From NCBI GenBank assembly GCA_017962275.1, contig JAGCVQ010000055.1, positions 1 through 54,114 of the forward strand: a stretch of DNA of 54,114 bases, read 5' to 3'. The DNA is from Bacteroidales bacterium. GTDB taxonomy: Bacteria; Bacteroidota; Bacteroidia; Bacteroidales; WCHB1-69. Every line of letters starts with the position of its first letter. The stretch's first letter is position 1. The position numbers and the translations under genes are program-made. The notes below the pieces were generated by a model, which saw only the letters and a list, made by a program, of their open reading frames with translations, was not told where the DNA came from and searched no databases. Positions 17,001-24,266 of this stretch are shown here, piece after piece.

Positions 17001-18076
17001 CCTGGGGCACCTATAACAATAACATTTTTACATTTATTTGTCTGAGGAAAATCCTTGGTGCTTGATCTGTACGGAACGTGTTTCCAGAAAGTATTGTCAA
17101 CATAAGTGTTAGAAGCAATGATTATGGATGTAATCGTATCCGATATTTCATAATGACCATTTGTCCAATAGCGTTGGAAAACACCTTTCGAAACGCCATG
17201 CGTATTCTGCATGTAAGAAGAATATTCTGACGCAGCCCAATACGCATCCAGTATATAATTTGGATATATATCACCTGTGTGAAATCCCCAAATTGTACTA
17301 ATATTATAAAAAGTACCGGGAGCATTTGACAGAAAAGCCCTTAAATCAGTAACGTTAGGTTCAAGCTTAAGAATTTCTACCGCGAGATAGGGGTCCAATA
17401 GTGTGTATTTAGGCGGGTTCCACGGGTAGCATGTGGTATAACCACTTCGCACACCATTGTATTGTGTATAGAAGGTAGCGTCGATTCCTGCTCCTGGAAG
17501 CTCACTCTCATTAAAAACAGTCAAATCGTCCATTGAAACATAGAGAATCTTGTTAGAATGCGCTGGATCAGTGGATTGTACTTGAAAACAAAGTCGCGCT
17601 TGGTTCGACTGGGGATTGTATGCAACGAGCTTGGAAACGAAATAATCACACGAATCATTCCGACTGTTGTAATACTGCTTGAACACTTTGATGGCATCAT
17701 CGTTTGAGAACGAGTTCCGTATTAACAAATGATTTGCCGGAATATAAAAACCATTAAATCGGATGATGCTATGGTTATGGTAGGTAAGGGTAACCATGCT
17801 ACCCTCCACCTCGTAGCCACCATATTGTTGCCTATATTTAATGTATGTATAGGCTGAATCAGGTGAATAGATGGTATCCGAAGGGACAAAGCGATTTTGC
17901 GGATCCAACCGCAAGAAGCTGGTGAAGAAGCCCTCGGGCGAGAGGTCTCGTGTCTCCTCCTCTAAGAATGTGGCATACTTGATTCTCGCACTGTCTGCGG
18001 AATACTTGACAACTTGCTGCGCCTGAAGACTTGCCAGACACAGGACAAAAACGAAAAAGAAAATTGATTTTTTCAT
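14090..18076 (-). CDS. M4-type (thermolysin-like) metallopeptidase with beta-helix region and T9SS type A domain
   Basis: A 1,328-residue protein. Signal peptide MKKSIFFFVFVLCLASLQAQ. Residues about 25-190 resemble the FTP/PepSY-type propeptide of M4 peptidases (YGGYEVEGSMVTLTYHNHSI). The catalytic domain contains HEFAH at 373-377 (zinc ligands H373 and H377, catalytic E374) and SEACAD with E400 as third zinc ligand and D404 in the ExxxD pattern; GVISHWFYLLTHG follows as in M4 enzymes. From about residue 590 a right-handed beta-helix-like region runs to about 960 (GTVELRNGATIENAHCAIRT). The last 80 residues are a type A sorting domain (VYPNPTDDLLYIEL, LYDLQGRTVTGV). Expected to be secreted by T9SS and degrade proteins or peptides outside the cell. 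Three REP palindromes are embedded in frame in the C-terminal third. The peptidase half is much more AT-rich than the beta-helix half. It follows the lipoprotein gene by 40 bases. Confidence 0.9.
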   Translation of the reverse strand: MKKSIFFFVFVLCLASLQAQQVVKYSADSARIKYATFLEEETRDLSPEGFFTSFLRLDPQNRFVPSDTIYSPDSAYTYIKYRQQYGGYEVEGSMVTLTYHNHSIIRFNGFYIPANHLLIRNSFSNDDAIKVFKQYYNSRNDSCDYFVSKLVAYNPQSNQARLCFQVQSTDPAHSNKILYVSMDDLTVFNESELPGAGIDATFYTQYNGVRSGYTTCYPWNPPKYTLLDPYLAVEILKLEPNVTDLRAFLSNAPGTFYNISTIWGFHTGDIYPNYILDAYWAASEYSSYMQNTHGVSKGVFQRYWTNGHYEISDTITSIIIASNTYVDNTFWKHVPYRSSTKDFPQTNKCKNVIVIGAPGSAYNPRASIDEVVHEFAHIFSYQNWNNNNHSPNNSDDALSEACADIWAAIITNKIYPTSHDKIWKIGEDIVLPASGKTCVRNLADPTDVTAVTQMFSNNCQSTAGTAYECSGVISHWFYLLTHGYSWTGCDGMCYTFPALPMDSAAKLLYYCETTNFFSGMEYSDICQATLNAAVNFSDPESIRVSILGAWNVVGVKPLVTGIGEFGLSYSSVNDRSYYVDKDLVVDSLRTLTIRGTVHFCDTCSVIIYPGSKLVIEGGRLTNACPNDLWQGIEVVGDRTKRQLAQYQGTVELRNGATIENAHCAIRTGLAGEAGYATAGGIIRAEDAHFVNNRRSVDFLSYTNHALNGGVANNQSYFSNCSFTVNDNNLFSQNSVSFIDHVTLWDVRGIDFNGCTFGNATTTQGDRRHAIYAEDAGFTVDKRCTDPIINPNTCTCNTFVRSEFSGFTTAIEVNTTGEQAPVKVDFANFINNVTAMCNNGNNYASFTRCDYNMTNAPYIMVNNGLVLNGCSGYKVEENRFHKPSKNNGFTSTGICVIENGVTNNSIYRNTFDTLDYGIHVTGINGDVWGGLQMTAGKHRSNTYGIYITTGATVCPWQGSLSKGADNRFFGAQTSSLYNLGCTQLTYYHSSDSVSFFLVNPMGVYAESNLAATNPCTSTLCSGGLPPFPFTDFQSGMNAYTSALVGNANADETGMDVVETQNFASPQQDTNETLAGMRRSLSETYYEAVRALMSDTVLDLSQLEQWHAAAQPIADPYSLTETRFMMGYDEPFLADAENAELANYAEFHAMKLALRINDDAVGANNYSPLQPGGHINWYALTPAQIAQLQTIAERNTGRASVMAKGVLCFFFGICYDDPVETQDFASLQRGDDGNDTTTTHAKRATTDIAGDAALTVYPNPTDDLLYIELIGAGIATVALYDLQGRTVTGVGDTPQQGTATINMRNIPAGVYILHVTDGDRKEYQQKIVRR
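14401..14428. repeat. REP-like palindrome, family A, inside the peptidase gene
   Basis: GTAGAGACGCAAAA and TTGCGTCTCTAC arms with one central mismatch. In the reading frame of the M4 peptidase it encodes VETQDFASLQ, closely matching the VETQNFASPQ encoded by the copy at 14884. Confidence 0.85.
14575..14602. repeat. REP-like palindrome, family B, inside the peptidase gene
   Basis: A complete 28-base palindrome with arms GTAGGGGCGAATAA and the complement. It encodes VGANNYSPLQ in the peptidase frame. The GTAG/CTAC feet are the same as in families A and C, while the core differs. Confidence 0.85.
14884..14911. repeat. REP-like palindrome, family A, inside the peptidase gene
   Basis: Left arm GTGGAGACGCAAAA (one change from GTAG), right arm complete. 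Complementarity extends three bases further on each side (GTT...AAC). It encodes VETQNFASPQ in the peptidase protein. Confidence 0.85.
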
Positions 18077-18116
18077 AACACACTTATTTTAAGCTAGTTG
18101 ATTATTGAATCCTCTA

Positions 18117-18614
18117 TTAATACAACGGTCTGTCGCTGAAACTCAACCCCGTGAACGTGAACTGCTTCGTCGTGTTGTCGCGATAGACTAACTGCGCCGG
18201 GATATTCAAATAACTATACACACCGGGGTCGATTTCCAAAGCAAACGATTCTGCAGGCATATTTATATAGTCCAATTCAGTCAATCCAATTGTATCCAAG
18301 GTTGTGGCAATCAAGTCATTATCAACATTGTATGAAAGAGCTACATTCGTAACTTTATTACAAGCAGAACCCACTCCTTGACAATCCACATGTGTCCATT
18401 TCCCGTTTATTAAAAGGCAGCCTGGACATCTTGACCCATCATGCCCCAATAAACAGAACAACACATATTGATTCCCCGTTTTTTCGTTTGTCTTTTTGGG
18501 AATCAAATACCCAATTCGTTGTTTTTGTAATGATTCTTCACGACAAGATTGTGTCGTTGCCAACATCAGCAGTGCTGAAATGACAATTCCAATTTTTAAA
18601 TAATTCTTTTTCAT
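18117..18614 (-). CDS. Small lipoprotein upstream of the M4 peptidase
   Basis: A 165-residue protein starting MKKNYLKIGIVISALLMLATTQSC, a lipoprotein signal with the lipidated Cys in TQSC. The mature part has a Cys cluster (SRCPGCLLI, then CQGVGSAC) and ends TFTGLSFSDRPLY. No family recognised. It is the first gene of the unit that continues, after 40 bases, into the M4 peptidase gene. A role as accessory, inhibitor or surface partner of the peptidase is possible but only inferred from position. The gene is AT-rich, like the catalytic half of the peptidase. Confidence 0.75.
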   Translation of the reverse strand: MKKNYLKIGIVISALLMLATTQSCREESLQKQRIGYLIPKKTNEKTGNQYVLFCLLGHDGSRCPGCLLINGKWTHVDCQGVGSACNKVTNVALSYNVDNDLIATTLDTIGLTELDYINMPAESFALEIDPGVYSYLNIPAQLVYRDNTTKQFTFTGLSFSDRPLY

Positions 18615-18641
18615 AATAGAGGATATTTTTACTTACGTGGA

Positions 18642-18649
18642 CAAAACTA
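18642..18649 (-). promoter_or_regulatory. Promoter -7 box for the lipoprotein/M4 peptidase unit
   Basis: Minus strand TAGTTTTG, matching TAnnTTTG, with the start codon 28 bases downstream. No clear -33 element. Confidence 0.55.
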
Positions 18650-18798
18650 CACTTTTTTTATATCGAGTTATTGTGTCTAACTTCCGAATTGACGACACTA
18701 TGACGAATATATTAGGTTTAATTGGTTTGACATAATAAAAACAACAAATGACACATTAAACAAAGAGTGAATACAGTAAAACGAATAGATAATTTGTG

Positions 18799-18806
18799 TA
18801 TTTTTG
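18799..18806 (+). promoter_or_regulatory. Promoter -7 box for the LytTR regulator
   Basis: TATTTTTG on the plus strand. It lies downstream of the first in-frame ATG (18767) and 63 bases before the ATG at 18869, so it argues for the shorter protein. Confidence 0.55.
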
Positions 18807-18868
18807 CTGTCGGTTTCTATATTGCTTTCAAAGGCGAAATTTTAACAGATATTTATTTTAAAATCATC

Positions 18869-20005
18869 ATGGCAGTCAAATCGATAATCATCTTGAAGTC
18901 AGTCTTTTTTTTAGTATTCAGCGCCGTCGTTATAGTAGTTTTTAGATACTATTCCATGCTGAGACCCGGTGCGTTGGGGGCAATCCACAAAGAAATGATA
19001 GCAGGAGGTATAGTTCTTGCACTTTGTCATCTGAATTATTTTGTTCTATACCCCCAATTATATCTGAAACGCCACATCCTTGTCTATCTGCTCACAACTG
19101 TTTTCAGTGCCATGGCTGCAACTATTCTGGAAGTTGTACTGGTTTATCCGCAAATCAAAGTGATTATCGATATGGTAAGCGACGCCTCTCCTCAAGAATA
19201 TTATACGGCCATGACTATCTCACTCTTTTTACGAGATCTCTGCTTCGTGTTTTTCTTTTTTTTAATCAGGCTGCTTGAATCCGCATATCAAGAGAACAAT
19301 AACATCAATCTGCTATTACAAAACACCGATAATCTTTTATTGGCAAGAAAAGGCACTGACGAGAAAGAACTGGTCACTGTCCGCTTGGAAGACATCGTTT
19401 ATTGTCAACAAAATGAAAATTACACCTACATATATCTGGTTAATGGAATGAAAGTGTATCGCAACAGCTCCTTAAAAAGCTTATATGAGCTACTTTCAAC
19501 TTCAAGAGCGGCACGTATTTCCAGAAAAGTACTTGTTTTCTACCGTCATATCGTATCATACGACAACAAGTCTGTATATGTAGATATTTCGAAGAATGGT
19601 GTTATTGTAGGACTCGAAATAACAGATGCTTACCGTCAGAAAGCATCAAAGCTGCTGGAAGATCATTGTATGATAGTGGAGGAGCGAGAAACAGCGACAA
19701 ATCCAGAAATCAGGACAGTTGATGTGGTACAACCTGCGCACTACATCCAACAAGCAGAAATGGTTACATCTCAAGGAGGAGATATTCACAGAAGTGAAGA
19801 GAAGCTAACCTCTCCACAACTTTTGTCCTTCATCCAGACCCACCCCGACTGCAAAGGTTCCGACATCGAGGAGCATTTCCACGTCTCCCTCTCCACCGTC
19901 AACCGCGCCCTCAGACAACTCCGGGAAGAGGGCCTCATCGAATACACCGGCAGCAAGAAGACCGGCGGGTACCGGGTGGTGGTGGAGAAGGCAACAGGCA
20001 ATTAA
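18869..20005 (+). CDS. Membrane-bound LytTR transcriptional regulator with C-terminal winged helix
   Basis: A 378-residue protein with about four transmembrane segments in residues 1-155 (SVFFLVFSAVVIVVF; VYLLTTVFSAMAATILEVVLV; LFLRDLCFVFFFFLIRLL). A LytTR DNA-binding domain lies at about 165-260 (RLEDIVYCQQNENYTYIYL, ISRKVLVFYRHIV). After a linker, residues about 313-370 form a winged helix (DIEEHFHVSLSTVNRALRQL, REEGLIEYTG). The start at 18869 is preferred over 18767 because the promoter box lies between them. Likely a membrane-associated transcription factor or sensor. Carrying two separate DNA-binding domains in one chain is unusual. The DNA encoding the winged helix is much more GC-rich than the rest: 36 of 60 G+C at 19861-19920 against 21 of 60 at 19441-19500. 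Target genes are unknown; the divergent secreted-peptidase unit is a natural candidate. Confidence 0.85.
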   Translation: MAVKSIIILKSVFFLVFSAVVIVVFRYYSMLRPGALGAIHKEMIAGGIVLALCHLNYFVLYPQLYLKRHILVYLLTTVFSAMAATILEVVLVYPQIKVIIDMVSDASPQEYYTAMTISLFLRDLCFVFFFFLIRLLESAYQENNNINLLLQNTDNLLLARKGTDEKELVTVRLEDIVYCQQNENYTYIYLVNGMKVYRNSSLKSLYELLSTSRAARISRKVLVFYRHIVSYDNKSVYVDISKNGVIVGLEITDAYRQKASKLLEDHCMIVEERETATNPEIRTVDVVQPAHYIQQAEMVTSQGGDIHRSEEKLTSPQLLSFIQTHPDCKGSDIEEHFHVSLSTVNRALRQLREEGLIEYTGSKKTGGYRVVVEKATGN

Positions 20006-20057
20006 AGGCAAAAGGCATGAGGCAAAAGGCAAGAGGCAAAAGGCAAAAGGCGTGTGT

Positions 20058-20086
20058 GTAGGGCTGTCGCAATGCGGCAGCCCTAC
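20058..20086. repeat. REP-like palindrome, family C (GTAGGGCTGTCGC...GCGGCAGCCCTAC)
   Basis: A 29-base imperfect palindrome (G-T wobble in the stem, loop around AAT) between two convergent genes. It is preceded by spacer text built from GGCAAAAGGCAA-like units (about 19990-20050) and followed by CTAACTACTAATTACTAATT units (20087-20120) that reach into the porin stop codon. Confidence 0.8.
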
Positions 20087-20116
20087 CGCTAACTACTAAT
20101 TACTAATTACTAATTG

Positions 20117-21463
20117 CTAAAACCGTACCGACACCTTCGCGGCAAGCGTATGCCCCGGCTTCTGATGGTCGGCGCGCTGACGGAGGGTGTAGTCGAGATG
20201 GACACGCACGTGCTCCTCAGGCCACCATTCGAGGTCGAAGGAGTAGCGGTGGGTCGTGGTGGAAGGCTCATTCCGGTCGTTCACACAGTAGTCGTAACGG
20301 AACAGCGGGCGCAGACGCTGCTGCACCTTGCTCTTGCTCCCCCACCCCATGTAGAACCAGTAACCCACGAAGGCGTACAGGCCCTGGGTCTTCACCAAAT
20401 AGACGGAATCGGCGGCCTGCGGGTTGTCGTCGGCGATGCCGGTGGTGCCCTGCAGGAACTCGGCGCGGGCCGTCCAGTGCTTGCCCAGGTACTCCGCTCC
20501 GGCCGACCAGCGGTTGCGCGGCGCGTTGCGGTCCGCATAGAGCGGATAATTGCCGAGATAGACGGACCCCGACAGCCGGAAGTTCTTCACGAAGGGGTAG
20601 AAGTCCAGCCGCGCCGAGAAGTCCTTGCTCAGGTTGTCTTTCTTGATGTTGATGCCCGCCCCGCCGAAGATACCGGCGTAGTAGTTCAGGATGGGAATCC
20701 GCTCGCCGTTACGCTCGTAGTCCGCCAGCGTGCCCGACAACATCGCGCCGATCTCCAAACCGTTGGCATATTCCGGGATGCCCGACACATCGGTAAATCC
20801 CGCCAGCAACGCCACCGACTGTGAAAGCTCCACAAATTCCAAGTCCAAGGGCGACAGGAAGTTATCCATCGTGTAGGGGGTCTTGATCTGCCCGATCCAG
20901 AGACGGGCGTACTTGCAGAAATTCACGCGCAGCCACGCATCGAGCAGACGCGGCGTGAAAGCCAGGTCGGCCTGCAACCGGAAATCGAGCATCGGGTGGA
21001 ACTTGCCGGTGAATTCGAAACGGGCGCGACGCAGCATGATGACATCGCGCTGCGTCAGCGTGCCGTCATTCTCGGGCTGCCATTCATGGTCGTACTGCGT
21101 ATCCACAAAGCCGTGGATCTGGAGATAGTCGCTGAGTTTCCACACCCGCTCGGGCTTGGCCTTGGCAGGGACGGTGTCGGTGGTTTGCGCGAAGGCGCGA
21201 TTGTGCGTACAAAACACCAACATGGCGACAAACATGACGCATACTGTTGCAAAACGTCGAGGGGTGCATTTGAACTTAAGCTTATAATCTTTCGCCAAGG
21301 CTGGACATGGATTCGGATTGTCCTCCAAGTAGAGATCTATGGCCTCCCGCATATTGTTTTCTATTTCTTTCATGTCCTTTCCAACTGTAATTATCGGTGC
21401 TTCTTTCATGTAAGCACTTAAATTTTTACCGGCATGTTCTACAATGACTTCAGCTGTTACCAT
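20117..21463 (-). CDS. HicB-like antitoxin domain fused in frame to an OprO/OprP-type porin
   Basis: A 448-residue open frame. Residues 1-65 match the N-terminal domain of HicB-type antitoxins (VTAEVIVEHAGKNLSAYM, then TVGKDMKEIENNMREAIDLY, then YKLKFK). That domain stops where HicB proteins normally continue into a helix-turn-helix. Residues 66-92 look like a signal peptide (CTPRRFATVCVMFVAMLVF...NRAFAQ), and the rest is an outer-membrane porin of the phosphate-selective OprO/P family (LQIHGFVDTQYDHEW, MLRRARFEFTGKFHPMLDF, C-terminal VSVRF). The promoter box at 21489-21496 places transcription in front of the HicB part. A start at M77 (21235) would give a porin with a signal peptide lacking basic residues. 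Either the fusion is real, or the porin starts inside. No hicA is visible nearby. Confidence 0.8.
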   Translation of the reverse strand: MVTAEVIVEHAGKNLSAYMKEAPIITVGKDMKEIENNMREAIDLYLEDNPNPCPALAKDYKLKFKCTPRRFATVCVMFVAMLVFCTHNRAFAQTTDTVPAKAKPERVWKLSDYLQIHGFVDTQYDHEWQPENDGTLTQRDVIMLRRARFEFTGKFHPMLDFRLQADLAFTPRLLDAWLRVNFCKYARLWIGQIKTPYTMDNFLSPLDLEFVELSQSVALLAGFTDVSGIPEYANGLEIGAMLSGTLADYERNGERIPILNYYAGIFGGAGINIKKDNLSKDFSARLDFYPFVKNFRLSGSVYLGNYPLYADRNAPRNRWSAGAEYLGKHWTARAEFLQGTTGIADDNPQAADSVYLVKTQGLYAFVGYWFYMGWGSKSKVQQRLRPLFRYDYCVNDRNEPSTTTHRYSFDLEWWPEEHVRVHLDYTLRQRADHQKPGHTLAAKVSVRF

Positions 21464-21488
21464 TTTTAATCCCATTTGTTTCAGACAG

Positions 21489-21496
21489 CAAATATA
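21489..21496 (-). promoter_or_regulatory. Promoter -7 box for the HicB-porin gene
   Basis: Minus strand TATATTTG, 26-33 bases before the ATG at 21463 and only 14-21 bases before the alternative ATG at 21475. It excludes the longer 21568 start. Confidence 0.5.
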
Positions 21497-21514
21497 GTAA
21501 ATATACAGATACAA

Positions 21515-21544
21515 TTGTCGCGAAAAGTTTTTTTTGTAGTTTTG
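21515..21544 (+). promoter_or_regulatory. Promoter for the 871-aa type B cargo gene (TTG and TAGTTTTG)
   Basis: TTG at 21515-21517, then 19 bases, then TAGTTTTG at 21537-21544: both elements of the Bacteroidetes promoter at normal spacing. The start codon is at 21571. It is divergent from the HicB-porin promoter. Confidence 0.6.
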
Positions 21545-21570
21545 CGCTCGCAAAAAAGGCTGTTGCAATA

Positions 21571-24186
21571 ATGAGAAAGTTCCTCATAGCGCTTGTTTTC
21601 ACGGCAATGACACTCGGCACGGGCGTCTTTGCCCAGACCGCCGTGCTTACCGACTGCCAGCCGTTTCAACTCGTTTTAGACACTGCCCGCTGCTCGCACC
21701 TGCCGGTGCCGAACCCCGCCGACGGCTCCGCGTACATCGACCTCTGTCCCGGCACGGAGGTCCATCTTGCCGTGAAGGGGATCTACAGCGGCGGCCTCTA
21801 CACCCAGAGCGACGCCACCACGACATTCACCTGGCACTGGGGCTTGGACGACACCCAGAGCGGCATCGGCCTCGATTCGGTGTCGCACACCTTCACGCCG
21901 GGCCACGGATGCGAGGTCGTAGTGACAGCCGCCGACACATTGGGATGCCCCGCGCAACAGTCCGTCTCTTTTCGCATCCGCACGTCGGCCAACCCGATCA
22001 CGGGCACCTTCAACATGCCGGAACTATGTGCTGGTCAGACCCTTGTGCCGAACGTGGGCATCGACACCAGCAGCCACATCGTCCTCAAAAATGTGGGTTT
22101 TGTGCAGCCGGCCTCCCTGTCGGTGGGCGACACGGTGTTCCTGCCCGACGGCGAGAACTGTCCGCCCTACGGCCTCTACTACCGCTCTGAAGTCACTTTC
22201 ACCGATTTCCCAAGCGGCGCAGTGCTGACTTCCGACAACGACATCCTCTACGTGCGCATCAAAATGGAACATTCTGCCATTGAAGACCTGCAAATCCACC
22301 TTGTCTGTCCCAACGGCAGTTCCAGCACCATCCTGCCCTACCCCAATTACAACATCGCAGTTGACGGCGGTTACGATTACGGGATGATGCGCATCAACCT
22401 CGGCAGTGCCTACAGGCCCGACGGCGGTACCTGCAGCCCAGCCCTCAACCCCATGGGCGAACCATGGAACTACATCTGGTCGGACAACAGCACGCTCGGT
22501 TACAGCTATGCCTCCGGAAACGGAGTGATTTATGACACCAGCAACTTCCACAGCCATTACAATCCTCACTGGGATTCCTCCAACTACTGGTATTTCGGCG
22601 ACACAGAACATTCCTATAGTGTGGATTCCACGAATGTAGCCCAGATGACCCAAGTGTATCACCCTTACCAGAGTTTCAACTCACTAGTCGGATGCCCGCT
22701 CAACGGTGTCTGGTACATCCAAGTACAAGATATGCTGCCGTACGACAATGGCTATATCGTGGAATGGGAGTTGGCCCTGAGCTCGGAACTGATGCCCACC
22801 GGATGGGGTTATCACGTGGGGTTGGATACTTTCTACCTTTCGGGCAATGGGGTGGAGAACGGTCAGAGCATCACGCCGGAGACACCCGGCCTGCAACCCG
22901 TCTCTTTCACCGTCATCGACAGCTTCGAATGCCAGTACGACACGTCCTTCAACATCACGGTACACGCCGTGCCGACAGTCTCGCTCGGTGCCGACCAGAT
23001 AGTATGCCCCGGAATGAACGTCTATTTGCATCCCACCCCGGCCAACATCGGATACCAGTACACTTGGAATACCGGTTCCACTGCCTCGGGATTCTACACT
23101 TCCGAACCGGGCACCTATTCGGTCACGGTTAGTATCGTCGGCGATGGGGTGACCTGTTCCGGCAGCGACACCGTCGAGCTCCAGAACTATGTCCTTCCGG
23201 ACACAACCTTTTTGAGGGACACCATCTGCCAAGGGTACGACTACGAGAACTACGGTTTCACCATGAGCGCGGAATTTCTGGCCCATCAGTTCAGCCAACC
23301 GGCATACGCAAGCTGGCCGCAGAGCTGGGTCACCGGCATCCAAACCAACGACGACCAGCACGGCTGCGACAGCATGGTGATCCTATATCTGGTCGTCTAT
23401 CGCCACTGGTATAAAGAAGAGACGGTTTTCGCTTGCGAACAATACATCTGGGAGGGCGACACGCTGACGGAAAGCGGCGACTACGTGAAGGATCTCATAT
23501 CCTCGCACGGATGCGACAGCACCGTCACGCTGCACCTCTCCATCGGACATCCCGAAGCGGAAGAGGTTTGGGCGACCACCTGCGGGGATTATGTCTGGAA
23601 CGGCGAAACCTTCACGGAATCAGGAGATTATATTCGATATTTCACCTCCTCTCACGAATGCGACAGCATGGTCACCTTGCATCTGACCGTCTTGGACACC
23701 TTCCTGCGGACCAGCAACTCCAACCCCGATTTCTGCACCACGCGCGAGACGGAACTGTCCGTGGAGGGCACTTTCGACGACTACCTTTGGAGCACCGGCG
23801 AGGTGGGCCCGTCCATTCTGGTCACCGAGAGCGGCCTCTACACGCTTACGGCCTCCAACGCCGCGTGCCAGCAGGTAGAGCGGTTCGACATCCCTTATTG
23901 TCCGCTCAACATCCTGCTGCCCAACGCGATAACGCCGAGCAAAAGCGACGGCCTCAACGATGCGCTCAGCATTTCCGAATACGAAAAGAGCCAGATCGGG
24001 GAGTTCAGCATCATGATTTACAACCGATGGGGCGAACTCGTGTTTTGGTCCGACGACAAGAACTTCCGCTGGGACGGCCGCAGGGACGGCAAGCTGGCGG
24101 TGGGCGCGGTCTATAACTACCTCATCCGCTGCACCGACCGCGACGGGAAGGCGTATGTGTATCGGGGGATGGTGACGGTGCTGTGA
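21571..24186 (+). CDS. T9SS type B surface protein with proprotein-convertase P-domain
   Basis: An 871-residue protein. Signal peptide MRKFLIALVFTAMTLGTGVFAQ, then a PKD-like segment. At about 200-400 there is a P-domain (P_proprotein jelly roll: DILYVRIKMEHSAIEDLQIH, LVCPNGSS, NGVWYIQVQD, YIVEWELALS). A further Ig/PKD region with YTWNTGSTASGFY follows. Two Cys-Asp-Ser repeats lie at about 610-710 (SHGCDSTVTLHLSI, SHECDSMVTLHLTV). The last about 90 residues are a type B sorting domain almost identical in motif order to that of the 1,792-aa protein (ITPSKSDGLNDAL, NRWGELVFWS, YRGMVTVL). No protease catalytic domain is seen, so the P-domain probably serves as a binding or assembly module. Expected to be surface-exposed through T9SS. 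Confidence 0.9.
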   Translation: MRKFLIALVFTAMTLGTGVFAQTAVLTDCQPFQLVLDTARCSHLPVPNPADGSAYIDLCPGTEVHLAVKGIYSGGLYTQSDATTTFTWHWGLDDTQSGIGLDSVSHTFTPGHGCEVVVTAADTLGCPAQQSVSFRIRTSANPITGTFNMPELCAGQTLVPNVGIDTSSHIVLKNVGFVQPASLSVGDTVFLPDGENCPPYGLYYRSEVTFTDFPSGAVLTSDNDILYVRIKMEHSAIEDLQIHLVCPNGSSSTILPYPNYNIAVDGGYDYGMMRINLGSAYRPDGGTCSPALNPMGEPWNYIWSDNSTLGYSYASGNGVIYDTSNFHSHYNPHWDSSNYWYFGDTEHSYSVDSTNVAQMTQVYHPYQSFNSLVGCPLNGVWYIQVQDMLPYDNGYIVEWELALSSELMPTGWGYHVGLDTFYLSGNGVENGQSITPETPGLQPVSFTVIDSFECQYDTSFNITVHAVPTVSLGADQIVCPGMNVYLHPTPANIGYQYTWNTGSTASGFYTSEPGTYSVTVSIVGDGVTCSGSDTVELQNYVLPDTTFLRDTICQGYDYENYGFTMSAEFLAHQFSQPAYASWPQSWVTGIQTNDDQHGCDSMVILYLVVYRHWYKEETVFACEQYIWEGDTLTESGDYVKDLISSHGCDSTVTLHLSIGHPEAEEVWATTCGDYVWNGETFTESGDYIRYFTSSHECDSMVTLHLTVLDTFLRTSNSNPDFCTTRETELSVEGTFDDYLWSTGEVGPSILVTESGLYTLTASNAACQQVERFDIPYCPLNILLPNAITPSKSDGLNDALSISEYEKSQIGEFSIMIYNRWGELVFWSDDKNFRWDGRRDGKLAVGAVYNYLIRCTDRDGKAYVYRGMVTVL

Positions 24187-24266
24187 GGAGTTAGCAGTTA
24201 GTAGTTAGTAGTTGTCACATTTCCCGAAAATCTGGTCACATATATATAAACGAAAACATTTTGAGT

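Noticed and set aside
21571..24186. Proprotein-convertase (subtilisin-type) protease, suggested by the P-domain
   Set aside because: No Asp/His/Ser catalytic motifs of subtilases are present; only the P-domain is.
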